Assembly (NCBI RefSeq): GCF_047663525.1
Contig: NC_092590.1
Span: forward strand, 17,325,001 to 17,389,000
DNA length: 64,000 nt
Reading direction: 5' to 3'
Source: Anas platyrhynchos
Lineage: Eukaryota > Chordata > Aves > Anseriformes > Anatidae
Part shown: positions 46,501 to 59,600 of the stretch, piece after piece
Position numbering within the stretch: the first letter of the stretch is position 1
Layout: every line of letters starts with the position of its first letter
The notes under the pieces: generated by a model
What the model was told of the DNA's origin: nothing
The model's input: only the letters and a program-made list of their open reading frames with translations
Database searches by the model: none
Position numbers and translations under genes: made by a program

Positions 46501-49500
46501 CTTTGAGTGTTCGGCCTTCTCTTGCCCTCTTTTCACTTCCCGAACGGTGGTGGCCGAGTCGTGGCACCCACGTTGCACTTGTCCCTCCCGGCAGAGCTAC
46601 CTAAGACGCCTGCCCCCTGCAGAAAGCTGAGGGCCAGGAGCCCTGTGAGCTGTGGCTGGCTCTGCCCCTAGCCTGGGGGCCACGGGCAAGCCTTCCACGG
46701 CCAGCACACCCCTGACGGGCACGGGCTGCTCGCCTCAGGGCAGGACCGGGACAAACTCCTTCAGATGCTTTTCCACGGCCCTGCACAGCCGAGCCAGACA
46801 GCTCCCTCACAGCCCCGCTCCCCAGCCCCACAAATTGGCGGCGGCCCGGGGCACAGCAGGGCATCGGACTGACATCTCGGGGCATCTTTGTCAACACAGC
46901 TGCCGGACAGGGAGCGGAGACTTCAGGCCACACGGGCTGCAGTCATGCTTACCTATGGCAAGATTGCACTGCGTGCGCCCAAGGCAGAACTGCTGGACTG
47001 CGTGGAGAAATGCATCCTGGCCAACATCCTGGAGCTCTTCCATGCCTGCAGAACAAAGGTAGGGGCGTGGGGCACAGAGGAAGGAGCAGGGAGGGCTGGG
47101 TGCCCCCACGTGCCGAGATGGACGGCCTCTTTCTGAGCGTCCCCTGCGTGCTTTGTCCTGAACGTCCAGCCCCAGCCCCGAAGAAGCCCTCGCCCGTGCT
47201 CCTCTCCCAGCTCTCCAAGCAGTTCAACTGGTGTTTTTCTCTCTCCGGTCTCAGGAGCTGCAGCACAAGCTCGCCCTGGTGAACAGTATCCAGGAGGTCA
47301 CCCGTGCCATCCAGGTTGTGGACACCAAGCAGAGATTCAGGCTCTGCAAGAAGCCGGAGGTGCTGAACGTCCTGCTGGTGAGTGCCTGGAGCTGGGGCTG
47401 CCCGCAGGGGAGGCAGCTTTTCCCGGAGGTCTCCAGCGGCCACCCCCCAGCTCCTCGTCCCCAGCTGCTGGGCCCTGGGGCGCTGGCACTCGGTGGCTCC
47501 GTGGTGGCCGTGGGGATGAAGGGGCTGGTGCGGGCCCCTCCGTGCCCCTGCCCACCCTGAGTGCGTCTCTCTGGGCCTTGCAGGACCTGATGAGGGAGGA
47601 TGGCTGCGACAGCCCTGTGTCCCGAGTGCATCTCAAGGTGCTTCGGCTGCTGGAGCAGTTGAGGTGAGCTCTGTGCCCCAGGCTGGGGGGGCCGGCTCTG
47701 GGGCTCAAACCCAGCTGGCATTTGGGCCACTCTGGAGACGGCTGGTAAAGCCCCTCACTGTTTTACTGTTTTCTCCCCCTTTTTCTGCATCCAGCAAGCT
47801 GGAGCCTCGCGTGGACTGGGAGAAGAGGTGCTCCCAGGTGGCCGTGTGCTGCTGGAGAGTCCTGTCGTGCCCTCCTGCGGACACAGAGCTGCAGGTACCT
47901 GCCAGCCCTTCCCTGCACACCTCTCCGTCGGGATCGCACCTCAGCGCTCCCTGTGCTCTGGCAGCTGCCGCGGTGCTGAACCTCAGTCCTCCTTTCCCGC
48001 TTTCAGCCTCTGCAAGCGTCGTGTGAGGAAGCTCTGGGCCAGCTGATGTCAGCCTTCCTCCAAGCGGAAGGCACCTCCCGCGCCTTCGCGGACATGGTCT
48101 TGGTGAGTAGCCATGGGGCAGAGCTGGGGCCTTCGGGGATGCTCCGAGGGGGATCCGTTCCCTGCTGCGATGCCAGGGCAGGCAAAGGAACGGGCCCCGC
48201 GGGAGGCAGAGCCAAGAGCCAGGCTGGCACAGGGAGATGCCGGTGGGGAAACGGCTCCTGGGGGAGGGCAGGGGGGTGGCAGTGCCGGTGCTTGGCGGGG
48301 CTGGGGCCACGCGGAGCCCCAGGGCAGGGGCCAGGAGAGGAGGGAGGGAGGCAGAGAGGGGTGGCGGGGGGAGAAAGAAGGACGCCCGTCACGAGACACG
48401 TCTGCTCCACCCCAGGTCTTGCTGCACCAACTCACCTCAAGGAACGCGTGGCAGCAAGAGAGGGCCCTGCAGCTCTGCGCCCAGCTGCTGGGCACTTACG
48501 AAGAGTTCTTCAAGTGCTCGGTGAGTACGAGCCCCGCGTGCCCCATTCCCTCTCCCTGCTGGCCACGGCCCGGGGAGGCGAGCAGGCACTGGGCTGCCTG
48601 CGACCTTCCTCCTGCCTCTCGCCCCCACAGAGGGAACTCGCCTGCTCGGGCTTCGGCTCCTTGCTCGGTGTGCTGGGGCCTCTGCTGAGCGACTCCCAGG
48701 CCGCGTCCCGGCGGAGGGCAGGGGCCTGCCTCAGCTGCCTTCTCCGGATCCAAGGTGAGGAAAGCGGGTTCTTCCTGGCCCCCAGCAGCCCCATCTTCTC
48801 TTCCTTCCCTGCCCAGCGAGGCCACTGCTCCCCATCCCCCTCTGTGCGTGTCTGGGCCCAGAGATTCAGTTCCCCTAACCAGGACTCCCTTCTCTCACAG
48901 CTTGTGGCCTGGCGAGGGCTCGGAGAGTGGTGCTCCAAGTGCCCCACTTGCATCAGGGCATCAGGGATCTGTGTGAGAGGCTGGACACCGTGGAGGACGG
49001 GCCTCTGCGTGAGGACCGTGCCGAAATAGCGAAGGTAACTGGCTCCAGAGAGTGGGGTGGGGTCCCAGTGCCTTTGTCAGGAGGTGCGTTTTGCACGCAG
49101 GGAAACAAGACGAGAGGAGATGGTTCTAAGCCTCTCCGCTGCAGGAAGTACGAAAAACAGCGTGTGCACAGAGGAGTGTGCCCCGAGTGCCCTCTCAATG
49201 ACCAGTGAGCTGCGGAGCTCAGAGGCCCCTCGCGTCTCCTTTCTGTCCGAAAGAGCTGGAGCAGAGCCGTGACAGTCTCTCCTCTCTCTCCAGGATGTTT
49301 GCCAGTACCTCCCCCAGGGACAGGCCAGGAGCTTCATGGACTCCATCACGAAGACCTTCTCGTGCACTAACCAGCAGCGTGCACGAGCAGCTGGCGACTG
49401 GCTGATCGCATTCCTGGAGACACGCGGAAACGAAATATACCCAGAGGTACGGGAGACACTTGTTCCCCTCGGCCTTGACGTTTCTCTGCTGGCTGTCGTG

Positions 49501-52500
49501 CTGCGCCTCGTGTGGACTGAAGAAACGCAGCCCGAGCGCGGGGCTGAGGGGACCGCACAGGCAAAGGATACGCTGAAGTGTTCCCTCTCGCCCCTTTCCT
49601 TGCAGGTGCCTGAATTCATGAAGATCCTGTGGGAGGCCAGGCGCACCGTGCAGCAGAGCCCCCTCAAGGACCTCTTCTTCAAGGCACTCTGTCTCCTGGC
49701 CGGCTTCCGCAGCCAGGCTGTGGTGGACACCCTCCTCCAGACAGAATCGCCCTCAGAGAGGTATGTGCGCTCCCCCTTGCCCCTCCGTGGCCACCAAACA
49801 GCAACCCCACGGCTTGCCTGCAGTGGGGGGATCCAGGGAAGCAGCAGGTCCCATTCCTCCCCCAGAAGCCTGAGCTCTGCGAGATCGGGCGCTCATGTCT
49901 CTGGGGAAGCAGGCATCGTGTGCCCTGCTGCTGGCGAGGAGAGCGTTTGGCCTCTGGGGAGGGAGGGCACCAGGGGTCCCAGAGGACAGGGCTCACAGGT
50001 GAACGTCTGTTTGCTTGCAGAGACGAGCAGCTCTGGAGGAGCCTGGGCAGCAGCGACCTCGGGCCTAAGGTGCTGTATCACTTAATTTGGAGACTGAACG
50101 AGGCATCTGAAGCCAGGTGTCGGCTCACGGTTGCTGCTCAACCGCTGGATCCTTTCAAGGTATGCTCGTCGGCAGGAGCATCTCTACAGCTTCCCACCTG
50201 CTTTCTCACTTAGCTCAGCAGGGTGAGGGAGTTGGGGGTCACCCCAAGGTGTGAGACTTGCAGGCAGGAAGAGTCCCCCAGGGGGACAGGGGCACCACCG
50301 GGCTGGTGGGAAAGGCAGTGTTTAACAGGTTGTTTTGGCTCACATTTTCCTGCAGCTCCTCTGTGCCATCTGTGAGGTGATGTCTGCTCTGCTGACCACG
50401 AAGGAAACCCGGGACGTGCTTCTTTGCCTCCTTCCCGTCCTCCTGAAGTGGGTCAGCATTGAACTGGGAACACTGGTGCTGTTTCCCCCCCTGAGTCTTC
50501 CGGCAGAAATCTTCAAGGAAACGGAAGAAGAGGAGCTGGTGTGCGGGTAAGGAGCAGCAGGGGCAGAGAACGGGGGGCTTCAGTTCCCCAGCCAGGCACA
50601 TTTGTTCGTGATGCTGAGGGAGCCAAAGGGCTGCCCTGTTTCCCAGGTGTGGAAATTTCTGAGGGTTTTCTGTGGGTTTTCGTTCGCCAGACCCTACAGC
50701 GCTGCTCTGGAACAAGTGCTGGGAAGACTCCTGGACGAGAGGTGGCAGCGGGTGCTCTGGAATCATCGAGTGTGGCCGTCCCTGGACGTGCCTCAGTGGC
50801 ACTGCAACGCCGTGCAGCTCCTGACCAGGTGAGAGCCCAGTGCTGCATCTCACCTCCCCCCGGGAAGCAGCCGCAGGACCCTTCCCATGTGCCTGGGGAG
50901 CTCTCCTGGGAGGCAGGGCAGCGCCTGCACCGCAGCAGGGGACGTTTTGGGCCGCGGCCCGGGGCCTTCCCACCTGACCACGTCACCTGCTTGTGCTCTC
51001 TGTGCAGAGTGCTGCTCCGTGCCCAGCTCGTCTCACGTTTGCTGATAAACAGCTTCATGCTGTGGCTGCACTCCCCCTCGCAAAACCTGCAACTCACGGC
51101 GCTGGCTTTCTTCGCAGAGGTGAGGCGGCGCGTGGGGAAGGGCGGGCTCAGAGGGCTTTTCCAAAGAAACTGCTGCTTGGGGTGTCTCTTCATGGAAGAG
51201 ACCAGCCCAGGTCCCTTCTCGGCACTGACAGAGCTTTGGCTGTCTTGTAGGTGGTGAAGGACCCGCCAGCTGAGGGGAAGCATCTCCTGAAGCCCCTGGT
51301 GTGGGTCTTCCTGGAGAAGCTGAAGAGTCCGAGCCGTGCTGTGAAGCAGATGGCAGCGAGAGGCCTGGGCCGTGCTGTCAGTGGCTTGCCCAAGAAGGTG
51401 AGGTGCACTTCCCTCTGCTCTGGCTGCAGCCCCCCAGCAGAGAGCCGGGCAGGGCTGCAGGGCAGTTGGGGAGCCTGGGGCAGAGCAGCACAGGCAGATG
51501 GGGGCTTCCCAACAGCCAGGCTGCTCTCCAAGCTCAGCACGCAGCCTGCGGGGAAACCTCTTGCCAAACGTGCCAGTGCCGTTCGTCACGGGGTTGTGCC
51601 GCAGCTGCACCCCCTTGCGAAACAGCAGTGGGGAGAAAGGGTGGGCATTGCGGGCAGCAGCCGCGAGCAGCTTGTGCGCATCTTTGGCTTTGCAGTTTCG
51701 AAGGCACAAGAGGAACATCATGGAAGCACTGGGGCGTGAAATGGAGAAGGTGGACTGTCCTGGGGTGGCTGCGGAGAGCATGTTGGCCCTGGAAGAAATA
51801 TTTGCAAATCAGACGGCGAAGGGCTCGGGCATGGCCTTCAAAAGCATCGCCCGCTCCACCAGGAAGTTCTTCGATGCCGTGAGTGAACCTACTTTTCTGC
51901 CACTTGTCCGAGGGGTGTGGGGTGGGCGGGGGCCTGCCTGTGCTGCGTGGAGGTGCTCCTGCAGGCAACCAGCTGCTGGGGCCCAGCAGGCTGGGAGGAG
52001 GTACCTTCATAACCCAGCTCACAGATGGCTTTCTGGGTTGCAGGAGCAAAAGGAGCTTCGTTTTGCGGCCTTCCATCTCTACGCGGCCCTGGCTGCTGGC
52101 GCCAAGGGCGATCTCACCACGTTCTTCAGAGCAGAAGTGGAGCAGACGTTGGGCAGACTCTTCCTGCACCTCCAGGACCCCAGCTATGCAGTATCCACCG
52201 TAAGGACCCCTTGAGCGTCTTTGCAATCCCACAGAAAGGCTCCCTGAGGAGCTGCCTCCCGGGCATAGGAGAAGGAACGACCAAGCACAATGCTCTTTTC
52301 CAGGCTTGCAAGACAGCCCTCTACAGCTGTGCTCCTTTTGTTGAGCCAAAGGGGCTGCAGGTGGTCGTCATGAATTCCATCGGGTGCAGTGGGGCAGAGC
52401 TGCAGCGCGATGTCTACTCTTACCTGGTGAGTGAGCCCTGTCCCGGGGGGATGCTGGGGCCATGGGAGTCGGAGGGCTCGGCAACGAGGCCTCTGTGGCC

Positions 52501-52887
52501 CAAGCAGAATTCACACCTCCCTGCTCTCCCCCAGGAGACAGCTGCTCCCGAGCTGCTGAAGAAACTGAAGCACCAGCAGGAGTCACCACAGGAGACGCGC
52601 TTCACAGATGCCACTCTCCACGTCCTTGGTGAGAGCCGGGACCGAGCTCTCTGCTCCGCTCCCACCGGGGCGGCCCAAGGGCTGCCAAGCGCTGCCCCAG
52701 CCGCCTTCCCTACGGTGCCCAGGAGGGCACGGCCAGGGGCCATATCTTGACACTGCCTCTTCTTCCCCACACTACAGAAGCCAGCGTGGAGCACCAAGAG
52801 AGCACAACGCATGCTGAAGACATCCCAGAGCATGCAGAAGATCTCTCGGGGGACACAGAAGACATCCCCGAGCTTTTAGAGGCCTGA
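40569..52887 (+). CDS. MROH-like HEAT-repeat protein, copy 3 (complete, divergent 3' third)
   Basis: Exons 1-36 lie at copy 1 positions plus 32484 (exon 36 at 51696-51878) and exons 37-40 at plus 32290 (52044-52199, 52304-52426, 52535-52628, 52778-52887). Frame and splice borders hold, predicting 1,580 residues. Residue 7 is cysteine instead of phenylalanine. Exons 8, 9, 16 and 21 share replacements with copy 4. From exon 30 to exon 38 replacements are dense but patchy. Exon 32 (50356-50546) has about ten changes in 64 residues. Exon 36 has changes such as lysine to asparagine and lysine to methionine, and exons 37-38 carry many more. Exons 33-34 and 39-40 are almost unchanged. This pattern suggests exchange with a more distant paralogue. 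The gene looks translatable. Confidence 0.83.
51879..52043 (+). other. shortened intron 36 in copy 3 (194-bp deletion)
   Basis: This intron is 359 bases in copies 1 and 2 and 165 here. Donor (GTGAGT) and acceptor (TTGCAG) are kept, so splicing should be unaffected. Confidence 0.9.
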
Positions 52888-52892
52888 ATAAA
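52887..52892 (+). terminator. poly(A) signal overlapping the stop codon, copy 3
   Basis: TGAATAAA is retained although nearby codons changed (valine to leucine three codons before the stop). Confidence 0.7.
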
Positions 52893-53114
52893 AGTCCAGA
52901 GAGCACAGCGGGTGCAGACCGGGTCCTTCCCAGGGTGGTGTTGGTGGGAGCTGGGGCCGGGCAGCGCTGCCTGTGCAAGCCTCTCAGCACTGGTGGGATG
53001 GGGAGGGTCATGGCCAAAGCACCAGTACTCTGATCACCCCCATCCATGTCCAAATGTAGTCACAAGGCTGGGAAAAACAAGAAAACCTTGAAGAAAACTG
53101 GGAGGCCTGTAGCT

Positions 53115-53570
53115 TGTGTAGTCTTTCAGCCGAAAGAAAGAGACAGGTAGCCTTGAGCTAGCAGAAGCAAGGAAGGTAAGGGATAAAAGGGTCAAAAGAA
53201 GAAGGAGAAAGCCAGCTCCAGACTGGTTTTCTGACTAGAGTTACCTTTTGCTCGTAAAGGGGCATTAACATATGTTAATGTGGGATTTGGTGTCCCTCCC
53301 TCCACCGCTGCTCCTTTGTCATGAGCAAACTCAGTGGAGATAGCTTAGGTGAGCTAAGATAGCCAATCAAAAGTAACCAAAGAGAGGGTTTTCACAAGTT
53401 TGCTGCGTACAGATTATGGTGATTGGAGTCAGAGGCGTGCTTGCTTTGAGAAAGATCGCCAAGCACCTGACTCTGCAGAGTTATAGGATTCCTTATTGAA
53501 TTAAAGGGCCTTCGTGTGGATTCTGACTCGGTGTGCCTATTGGCGCGGGCACGAACCTACGGACTACACA
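53115..53570 (+). mobile_element. solo retroviral LTR, unit 3
   Basis: Same element and insertion point as in units 1 and 2; matches unit 1 rather than unit 2 at the GTACAGATT site. Confidence 0.75.
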
Positions 53571-54592
53571 AACACGGCCTGGGGCAGAAAGAAAAGCAAA
53601 ACGGGGGCAGCTGAAGGCGGCTGGGAAGGCAGCTGGGGAAACTGGGCTGGGGCAGGAAAACAGAGGTGAAATGTTGCACGCTGTAGCTCAACACCAGTCT
53701 CTGTGCACTGGTTTGGGGGCCCAATGTGGAGATGAAGTCATCAGCTGTCTCTGGGGGGCTCAAAATGAGCCTTGTTTGGCTGGTTTTCAGGCTCAGCAAT
53801 GCAGGCAGAGTCCTGTGGGTTTCGGCCTTTAGAGGAGGCTCGTTGGGCAGCTGTGGGCGGCTTGAAAAGGGAGACCAGCTGCTGTGTTTTGTGGGCTCAG
53901 CCAGGCTCATTTGTCCACTTTGGGCGCTCGCACACGGAGAGTAAGCAGCGCGTTTTGGGGGCTGGGAATCGAGCCCAGTGCCAGTGTACTCCGGCTCAGA
54001 AACCCAACCCAGCGGCTGCTTTGGGGCCAAGCCCTCGGCCAGGCCAGACGGCCTGTGTTACTATGTATACAGTGCACAGTTGGGGCAGCTGGGGCATTCA
54101 CATTTCAGCTCTGACAGCCATCGAGTTGCCCAGGCTGTTTGGACAAGCCCCAGCTGTAATTCCCTGCAGGCAGCTAATGACACGCACAACGCAGCCGGTC
54201 AGCGTTCACACCACGTGCGAGCACAGCACCAAGATGAAGACCGACCGTCGTGACACAGGGGGCCGGGATCAGGAACAGGGGCCGGGCCTCGCCGCGCAGC
54301 TGCCACCTGCACGGCTCCGCCTGGCGGGTGTGAGGCAGCCCCTCAGCGCCCTTCCCGAGGAGACCGTTACATGGCCGTTAGGTGGCGGTGACAGTCGTTA
54401 CGTGGGCGTTACGGCTGTGAGATGGCCGCTTCTGCCTCAGCTTTTCCCTTCATCACCAGAAGAAAGGAGTCTGACACCCAAGGCTGCGGTTCCCCGTGGT
54501 CTGAGGGCTGCCAGCCCCGTGACACTTAGCACAGGTGGCTCAGCAGTTCGTTCCGTTGGCTTGTCAAGGCAAGCAAAGTTTAATCACACGCT
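53571..54592. other. GC-rich intergenic spacer, unit 3
   Basis: Counterpart of 21281-22302, nearly unchanged; MYB-like cluster at 54363-54414. No gene recognised. Confidence 0.5.
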
Positions 54593-55506
54593 CACAGAAT
54601 CATCTGGGTTGGAAGAGAGCTCCAAGAGCACCTAGTCCAACCTCTGACCTAACACTGACCAGTCCTCCACTAAACCATATCACATAGCTCTACATCTAAA
54701 CATCTTTTAAAGACCTCCAGGGATGGTGACTCAGCCACCGAGCCCTGGGGTCACCACTAGTGACCGGCCTCCAACTGGATTCACTCCATTCACCACGACT
54801 CTTTGGGCTGGGCTATTCAGCTAGATTTTAGCCCAACGAAGCGTACACCAGTCCAAGCCATGAGCAGCCAGTTTCTGGAGGAGAATGCTGTGGGAAATGG
54901 CGTCAAAAGCCTTACTGAAGTCGAGATAGACCACAGCCACAGCCTTTCCCTCGTCCACTAAGCGCGTCACTTTGTCATAGCCGGAGATCAGGTTCGCCAA
55001 GCAGGACCTGCCTTTCATAAACCCATGCTGACTGGGCCTGATCTGGGCCTGCTTGCCCTTTAAGCGCCGTGTGAAGACACTCAAGATAATCTGCTCCATG
55101 AGCTTCCCCAGCACTGAGGTCACACTGACAGGCCTATAGTTCCGCAGGTCTGCCCTCCGGCCCTTCTTGTAGATGGGCGTCACATTTGCTAGCCGCCAGT
55201 CAGCTGGGACCTCCCCTGATAGCCAGGACTGCTGCTAAGTGATGGGAAGCGACTTGGCCAGCTCTTCTGCCAGTTCTCTCAGTACCCTCAGGTGGATCCT
55301 ATCTGGCCCCTTTGACTTCCATACATCTAAGTGCCGTAGCAGGTCGCCAACCATTTCCTTGTGGATTATGAGGGCCACATTCTGCTCCCCATCCCCTGCC
55401 ACAAAGTCAGAGGGCTGGGTACCCAAGAGAACCACTGGTCTTGTCGCTGAAGACTGAGGCAAAGAAGGCATTAAGCACCTCAGCCTTTTCCTCAGTGGGG
55501 GCTTCC
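54593..55506 (-). mobile_element. antisense CR1 LINE fragment, unit 3
   Basis: Same internally deleted CR1 as in units 1 and 2, with a few private substitutions, two of them changing residues in the reverse-transcriptase remnant near 55074 and 55146. Confidence 0.88.
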
Positions 55507-55863
55507 CTATGGCCAGCCTGCTCTCCAAGCTCAGCACGCAGCCTGTGGGGAAACCTCCTGCCAAACGTGCCAGTGCCGTTCGTCACGGGGTTGTGCCGCA
55601 GCTGCACCCCCTTGCGAAACAGAAGTGGAGAGAAAGAGTGGGCATTGCGGGCAGCAGCCGCGAGCAGCTTGTGCGCATCTTTGGCTTCGCAGTTTCGAAG
55701 GCACATGAGGCAGACCATGGAAGCACTGGGGCGTGAAATGGAGAAGGTGAACTATCCAGAGGTGGCTGCGGAGAGCATGTTGGCGCTGGCAGAAATACTT
55801 GGAAAGCTGATGGCGAATGGCTTGGGTGAGGCCTTCAGAAGAATAGCCTGCTTCTCCAGCTGA
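55497..55863 (+). pseudogene. fragment of MROH intron 35 plus exon 36 at the unit 3/4 junction
   Basis: Same structure as 23207-23573; exon-like part from 55693, in-frame TGA at 55861-55863. Confidence 0.82.
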
Positions 55864-56113
55864 AATCAGCTGGAAGTGAGCTCCTGCCCCCTCCTCAGTG
55901 AGCAGCATCTGTGCTGTCTGCGCTGAGGAATTTGTGGGGAGGACCTGGGGACGCAGCAGCTGGGAGCGGAGGCCTGTGGCTGCTGCCTGTGGCCCCACTG
56001 CCCCAAAACAGCTCCAGGGGAAGGAAGGAGGGCTCTGTGCGGCCCGGGATGTGTCAGTCACGGAGCCGGGCTGGTGGCATCGTGCCACGGGAGGGTTGGG
56101 AGGGCCCTGGCCT

Positions 56114-56289
56114 TTGCTCCCCATCCCCCTCTGTGCGTGTCTGGGCGCAGAGACTCAGTTCCCCTAACCAGGACTCCCTTCTCTCACAGCTTGTGGCCTG
56201 ACGAGGACTGGGAGAGTGGTGCTCCAAGTGCCTGACTTCAAGGAGCTGTGTGAGAGGCTGGAGACCATGGAGGACGGGTCTCCATGTGA
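56114..56289 (+). pseudogene. broken extra copy of MROH exon 28 (unit 4)
   Basis: Same remnant as at 7582-7757. Confidence 0.78.
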
Positions 56290-56448
56290 GAGACCCTCTG
56301 TGCCCTTGGGGCAGGGGCTCGTCCCAGCCCTGCTCCGGACCTTTTTCCAGACAAACACTGTCTCATGGTGCACAGAAACTTCTTTCTTTGGAGACAATCA
56401 GGCAAAGGCACGGAGGGGAGCAGCGCTGCCACCTCCGGCCCTGCCCTG

Positions 56449-56562
56449 TGACGTGTCCCCGTATCTGTGGCAACCCTCTGTGAGGCGCGAGGCCCCTCAG
56501 CGAGGTCACAATGGCTGGGTGCCTTATAAGTGCTGCGGTGAGGGCAGGTGGCCCATTGCCTC
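56449..56562 (+). promoter_or_regulatory. TATA-type core promoter of MROH copy 4
   Basis: Same motif set as copy 1; TTATAA at 56524-56529. Confidence 0.55.
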
Positions 56563-56616
56563 TCGGCGGCCACAGGAGGAGGACCCGGAGAGAGATTCTG
56601 GGGTGATCCTGCTGTG

Positions 56617-59600
56617 ATGGAGAGGCTGAGAGGATTTTTTGGTAAGGGGCAGTGGGAGGCCGGGGGCTGCATCCCCATGAGTTCCCAGCACCACCAGAGA
56701 TGGGTCCCCAGCCTGTGCTCTTGGTGCTGGGAGGATGCCTGCCCCACCTGGTGCGAATCCCCACAGCCAGCCAAGCTGATGCAAACTGGTTGTTTCCTTC
56801 CATCTTCCTTTGCTTGTGTAGGGATCAGGACTAGACGAAGACGTCACAGGAACGGTGGCAGAGAGACGGGGTCTGAGACTCTTGCCACCTCTGCCGCCGT
56901 CGTGACTTCCTTGTTGAAGAAGCTGCAAGACAGAGAGGTGAGCTGCGCACATCCTGCTGTGCCGTGGGGGGTTGAGGGCTCCCCTCCACCCTCAACGCAG
57001 GGGTCTTGCCTGCTGGCCCCTCCGGTGTCCTGCTGCTGGGCTGACGCTGCTGCGCCGCCTCCTTTCACGCAGCAGCTCAGCCTGGAGCTGCCCAAGCCTC
57101 CGTCCTTGTCCTAGCCCTGCACCGTGGTCCCAGGCTGGCGCCTGGTGCTCGGTCGCTTCCCAGGGCTGCTGCTCCCTCGGCTCCTTGGTGTAGCTGGACG
57201 CAAGCTGGGACAGGACGCGCTGGTGCTGCCTGTGGGCTCTCCAGAGTGAGGGGCAGCAGCTCGCAGCTGCCCGGGAATAAGGGCAAAGCAAGAGGTGTCG
57301 TGGTCTCTCCCTAGGGTGAGCGAGCGGAGACTTACCGCCGCCTCGAGCACGTCTTGCAAGGAGATGACACCCGTCTGCGGAGCGGCGTTGTCAACCGAGT
57401 GCTCGCAGAGGTGTCTGGAGACATGAAGGCAGCCCAGGTGAGCTTGTTCTCTAGGAGGACGAACGGAGCAGCCCGCCTCTCCCCAGCTTTCTCCTGGGCA
57501 GCATTTCAGCTGTGGCTCTTTTTCAGGGCGCGATGACCGAAGTGACAGCAGCTGCTGGTGACGTCCTGGTGGCTCTGGCTCGTTCCCACTTCGAGTTTGT
57601 GATGTCCGAGCTCCAGGGCCACCTGAAGAGCATGAGGGGAGGAGCATGCCAGGAGTTTGTGCTCAGCACCTTGAGCAAACTGGCCAGCAGCTATGGTATG
57701 GCCCCTTTGGCCTCGTGCTCTGGGAGATGGTCCGTGACGGCCAGGAGCAGGGCCCCTGCCCCTCCCTGAAGGCTATTTTGGGCCGGCGGGCTGTGGGCTT
57801 GTGGCACCTCCTCGCCCGGAGCTGGGATTTCTCCCCAGCCCTCCTGCCCGCGGTGCTGCTCTGGCTCTGGCTGACCGTGGCTCCCTCTGTCCCTCTGCCC
57901 GTCCTCTCTCTGCAGCCCTGCGGTGCATCCCCTTCGCCCAAATGACGCTCGCTGCTCTGCACGCCGTGCTGAGCCACGTGGAGAGCAGCCGGATCCTGCG
58001 CGCCATCTGCAGTGGTGAGTAGAGGGGAAGGGGCCGGGCGGGCTCTCGCTGCCTCGCTCCGATCGGATGGCGGCGTGGTCCTGCGCTGGGGGGCAAATTT
58101 GGGAAGGGCAGGGCGGGGGCTGCAATGCTAAGTGCTGGAGGGGAAGAGGCCTGCGAGGAGGAGGAGGAGGAGGAGGAGGAGGAGGAGGTAGAGAAGGAGG
58201 CTGAGGTGCAGTGGGCAGAAGGGGAGAAGGGGCACCGTAGTTTAGTCCAGATGCCTGGAGCACAGCACTTGCCGGTCCCGAGCCGAAGCCTGGCGAGCCA
58301 GGGACTGCTCCACGCGGGCGTGGGCGAGGGAGCCGGGCACGCTGCCTGTTGCCGGCTTTGACGAGCTCCTTTCTTGTGGTGCAGTGCTGGAGCAGTGGTC
58401 GAGGGCGATCAACGCTTACTTCAATGCCTGGGAGCAGTGCCCCTTCCCTCGCATCGGGGAGGCGCAGCTCTGCGAGCAGGTGTACGACCTGTTCTGCCAC
58501 GCGGTGGGAAACTGGCTGGGCCGTGACGAGGAGGAGGAGGTGAGAGCTGCTGGCCCTTTGGCAGGGGAACGCTTGCTGTCCTCTGGAGAGAGCCAGAGAT
58601 GTCTCTCCTCTGGAGAGAAGGGAAAGGGAAAGCCCCCTGTGGGCAAGGCAGGCATGTGCTGGGGGACGCCGAGTGCTGCACAGCCCTCAGAGCATCTCGC
58701 CTCTCTTCCCTCTGCAGGACAAGCAGGCCGTCTTGGGAGCAGTGGCTGCTATGATGGCCGTCGTCCTCCGTGATGCACAGCACCAGGACAACGTGTGGAA
58801 GCAGGTCTTCTGGCTCCTGCGGCAGTACCAGGAGCTCCAGGAGACTTGCCGGGTGACAGAGGTGAGGCGTTGCGCGGGGTCTGGTGCAGCTGTGGGCAGG
58901 GCTTCCCCATGCCACAGGCGTGCTGGGTTTCTTCCTTCCCACGTGCCTTTAACCCGCTCGTCCTCTCCCTTCTCTTGTAGAGCCTCCGTTATTTCCTGAC
59001 GACCTTGGAGGAACTTCACGCTGTCGCCCCCCAGGACAAGCTCCATGCCATCGCTGCTGCTGTGCACCACCAGGTAAAGGGAGCCCATGCCTGTGCCGCT
59101 GGCCCAGGTCCTGCAGGCCGCATTGCCACAGACGGGGCGGGCAGGGCAGGGCAGGGCGTCCTTCCACCAGGACCTTCCTGGAGCTGCCTCGAGGCTGTGA
59201 GCACCCCGATCCTGGATGTTTTGCGCAGGCCCGAGGGGCAGCTCAGTTCCTTCAGCCGTTTCCCCCTCAGCCACCTGGCAGGAGGCCTCTGGAGTGCCGG
59301 GACCCAAAAGGCAGCCTCTGATGGCTGCTCTGCCTGCGATCGGTCTCTAAAATGGACCTTTTTCCCACAGATTGTGGAGGAGGACAGGCAGCACAGCGCA
59401 GGCCACAAAGAAGAACTGAGGCAGTGCATTGTGCTTCAAGGTAAGGGAGGGAAGGGGACGATGCCCGTCGCGTGCTCGCAACTTCCTTGTGAACCTCAGC
59501 CGTGGGGTTTTGCTGACTATTCACGCAAAACGTGGTGTCCTGCCCGCAGCTCGAATCTGCCCGGAGGAGACAATCATGTTCCTGCTGTCCCACCTGAGCA

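Larger units (their letters stand above)
39587..55634 (+). repeat. tandem array unit 3 (16,048 bp, 194-bp deletion)
   Basis: Matches unit 1 at +32484 up to intron 36 and at +32290 afterwards. The 194-bp loss lies after about 51983, where GGGGCCC joins AGCAGGCTGGGAGG. The 3' third is patchily divergent, unlike the rest of the array. Confidence 0.95.
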
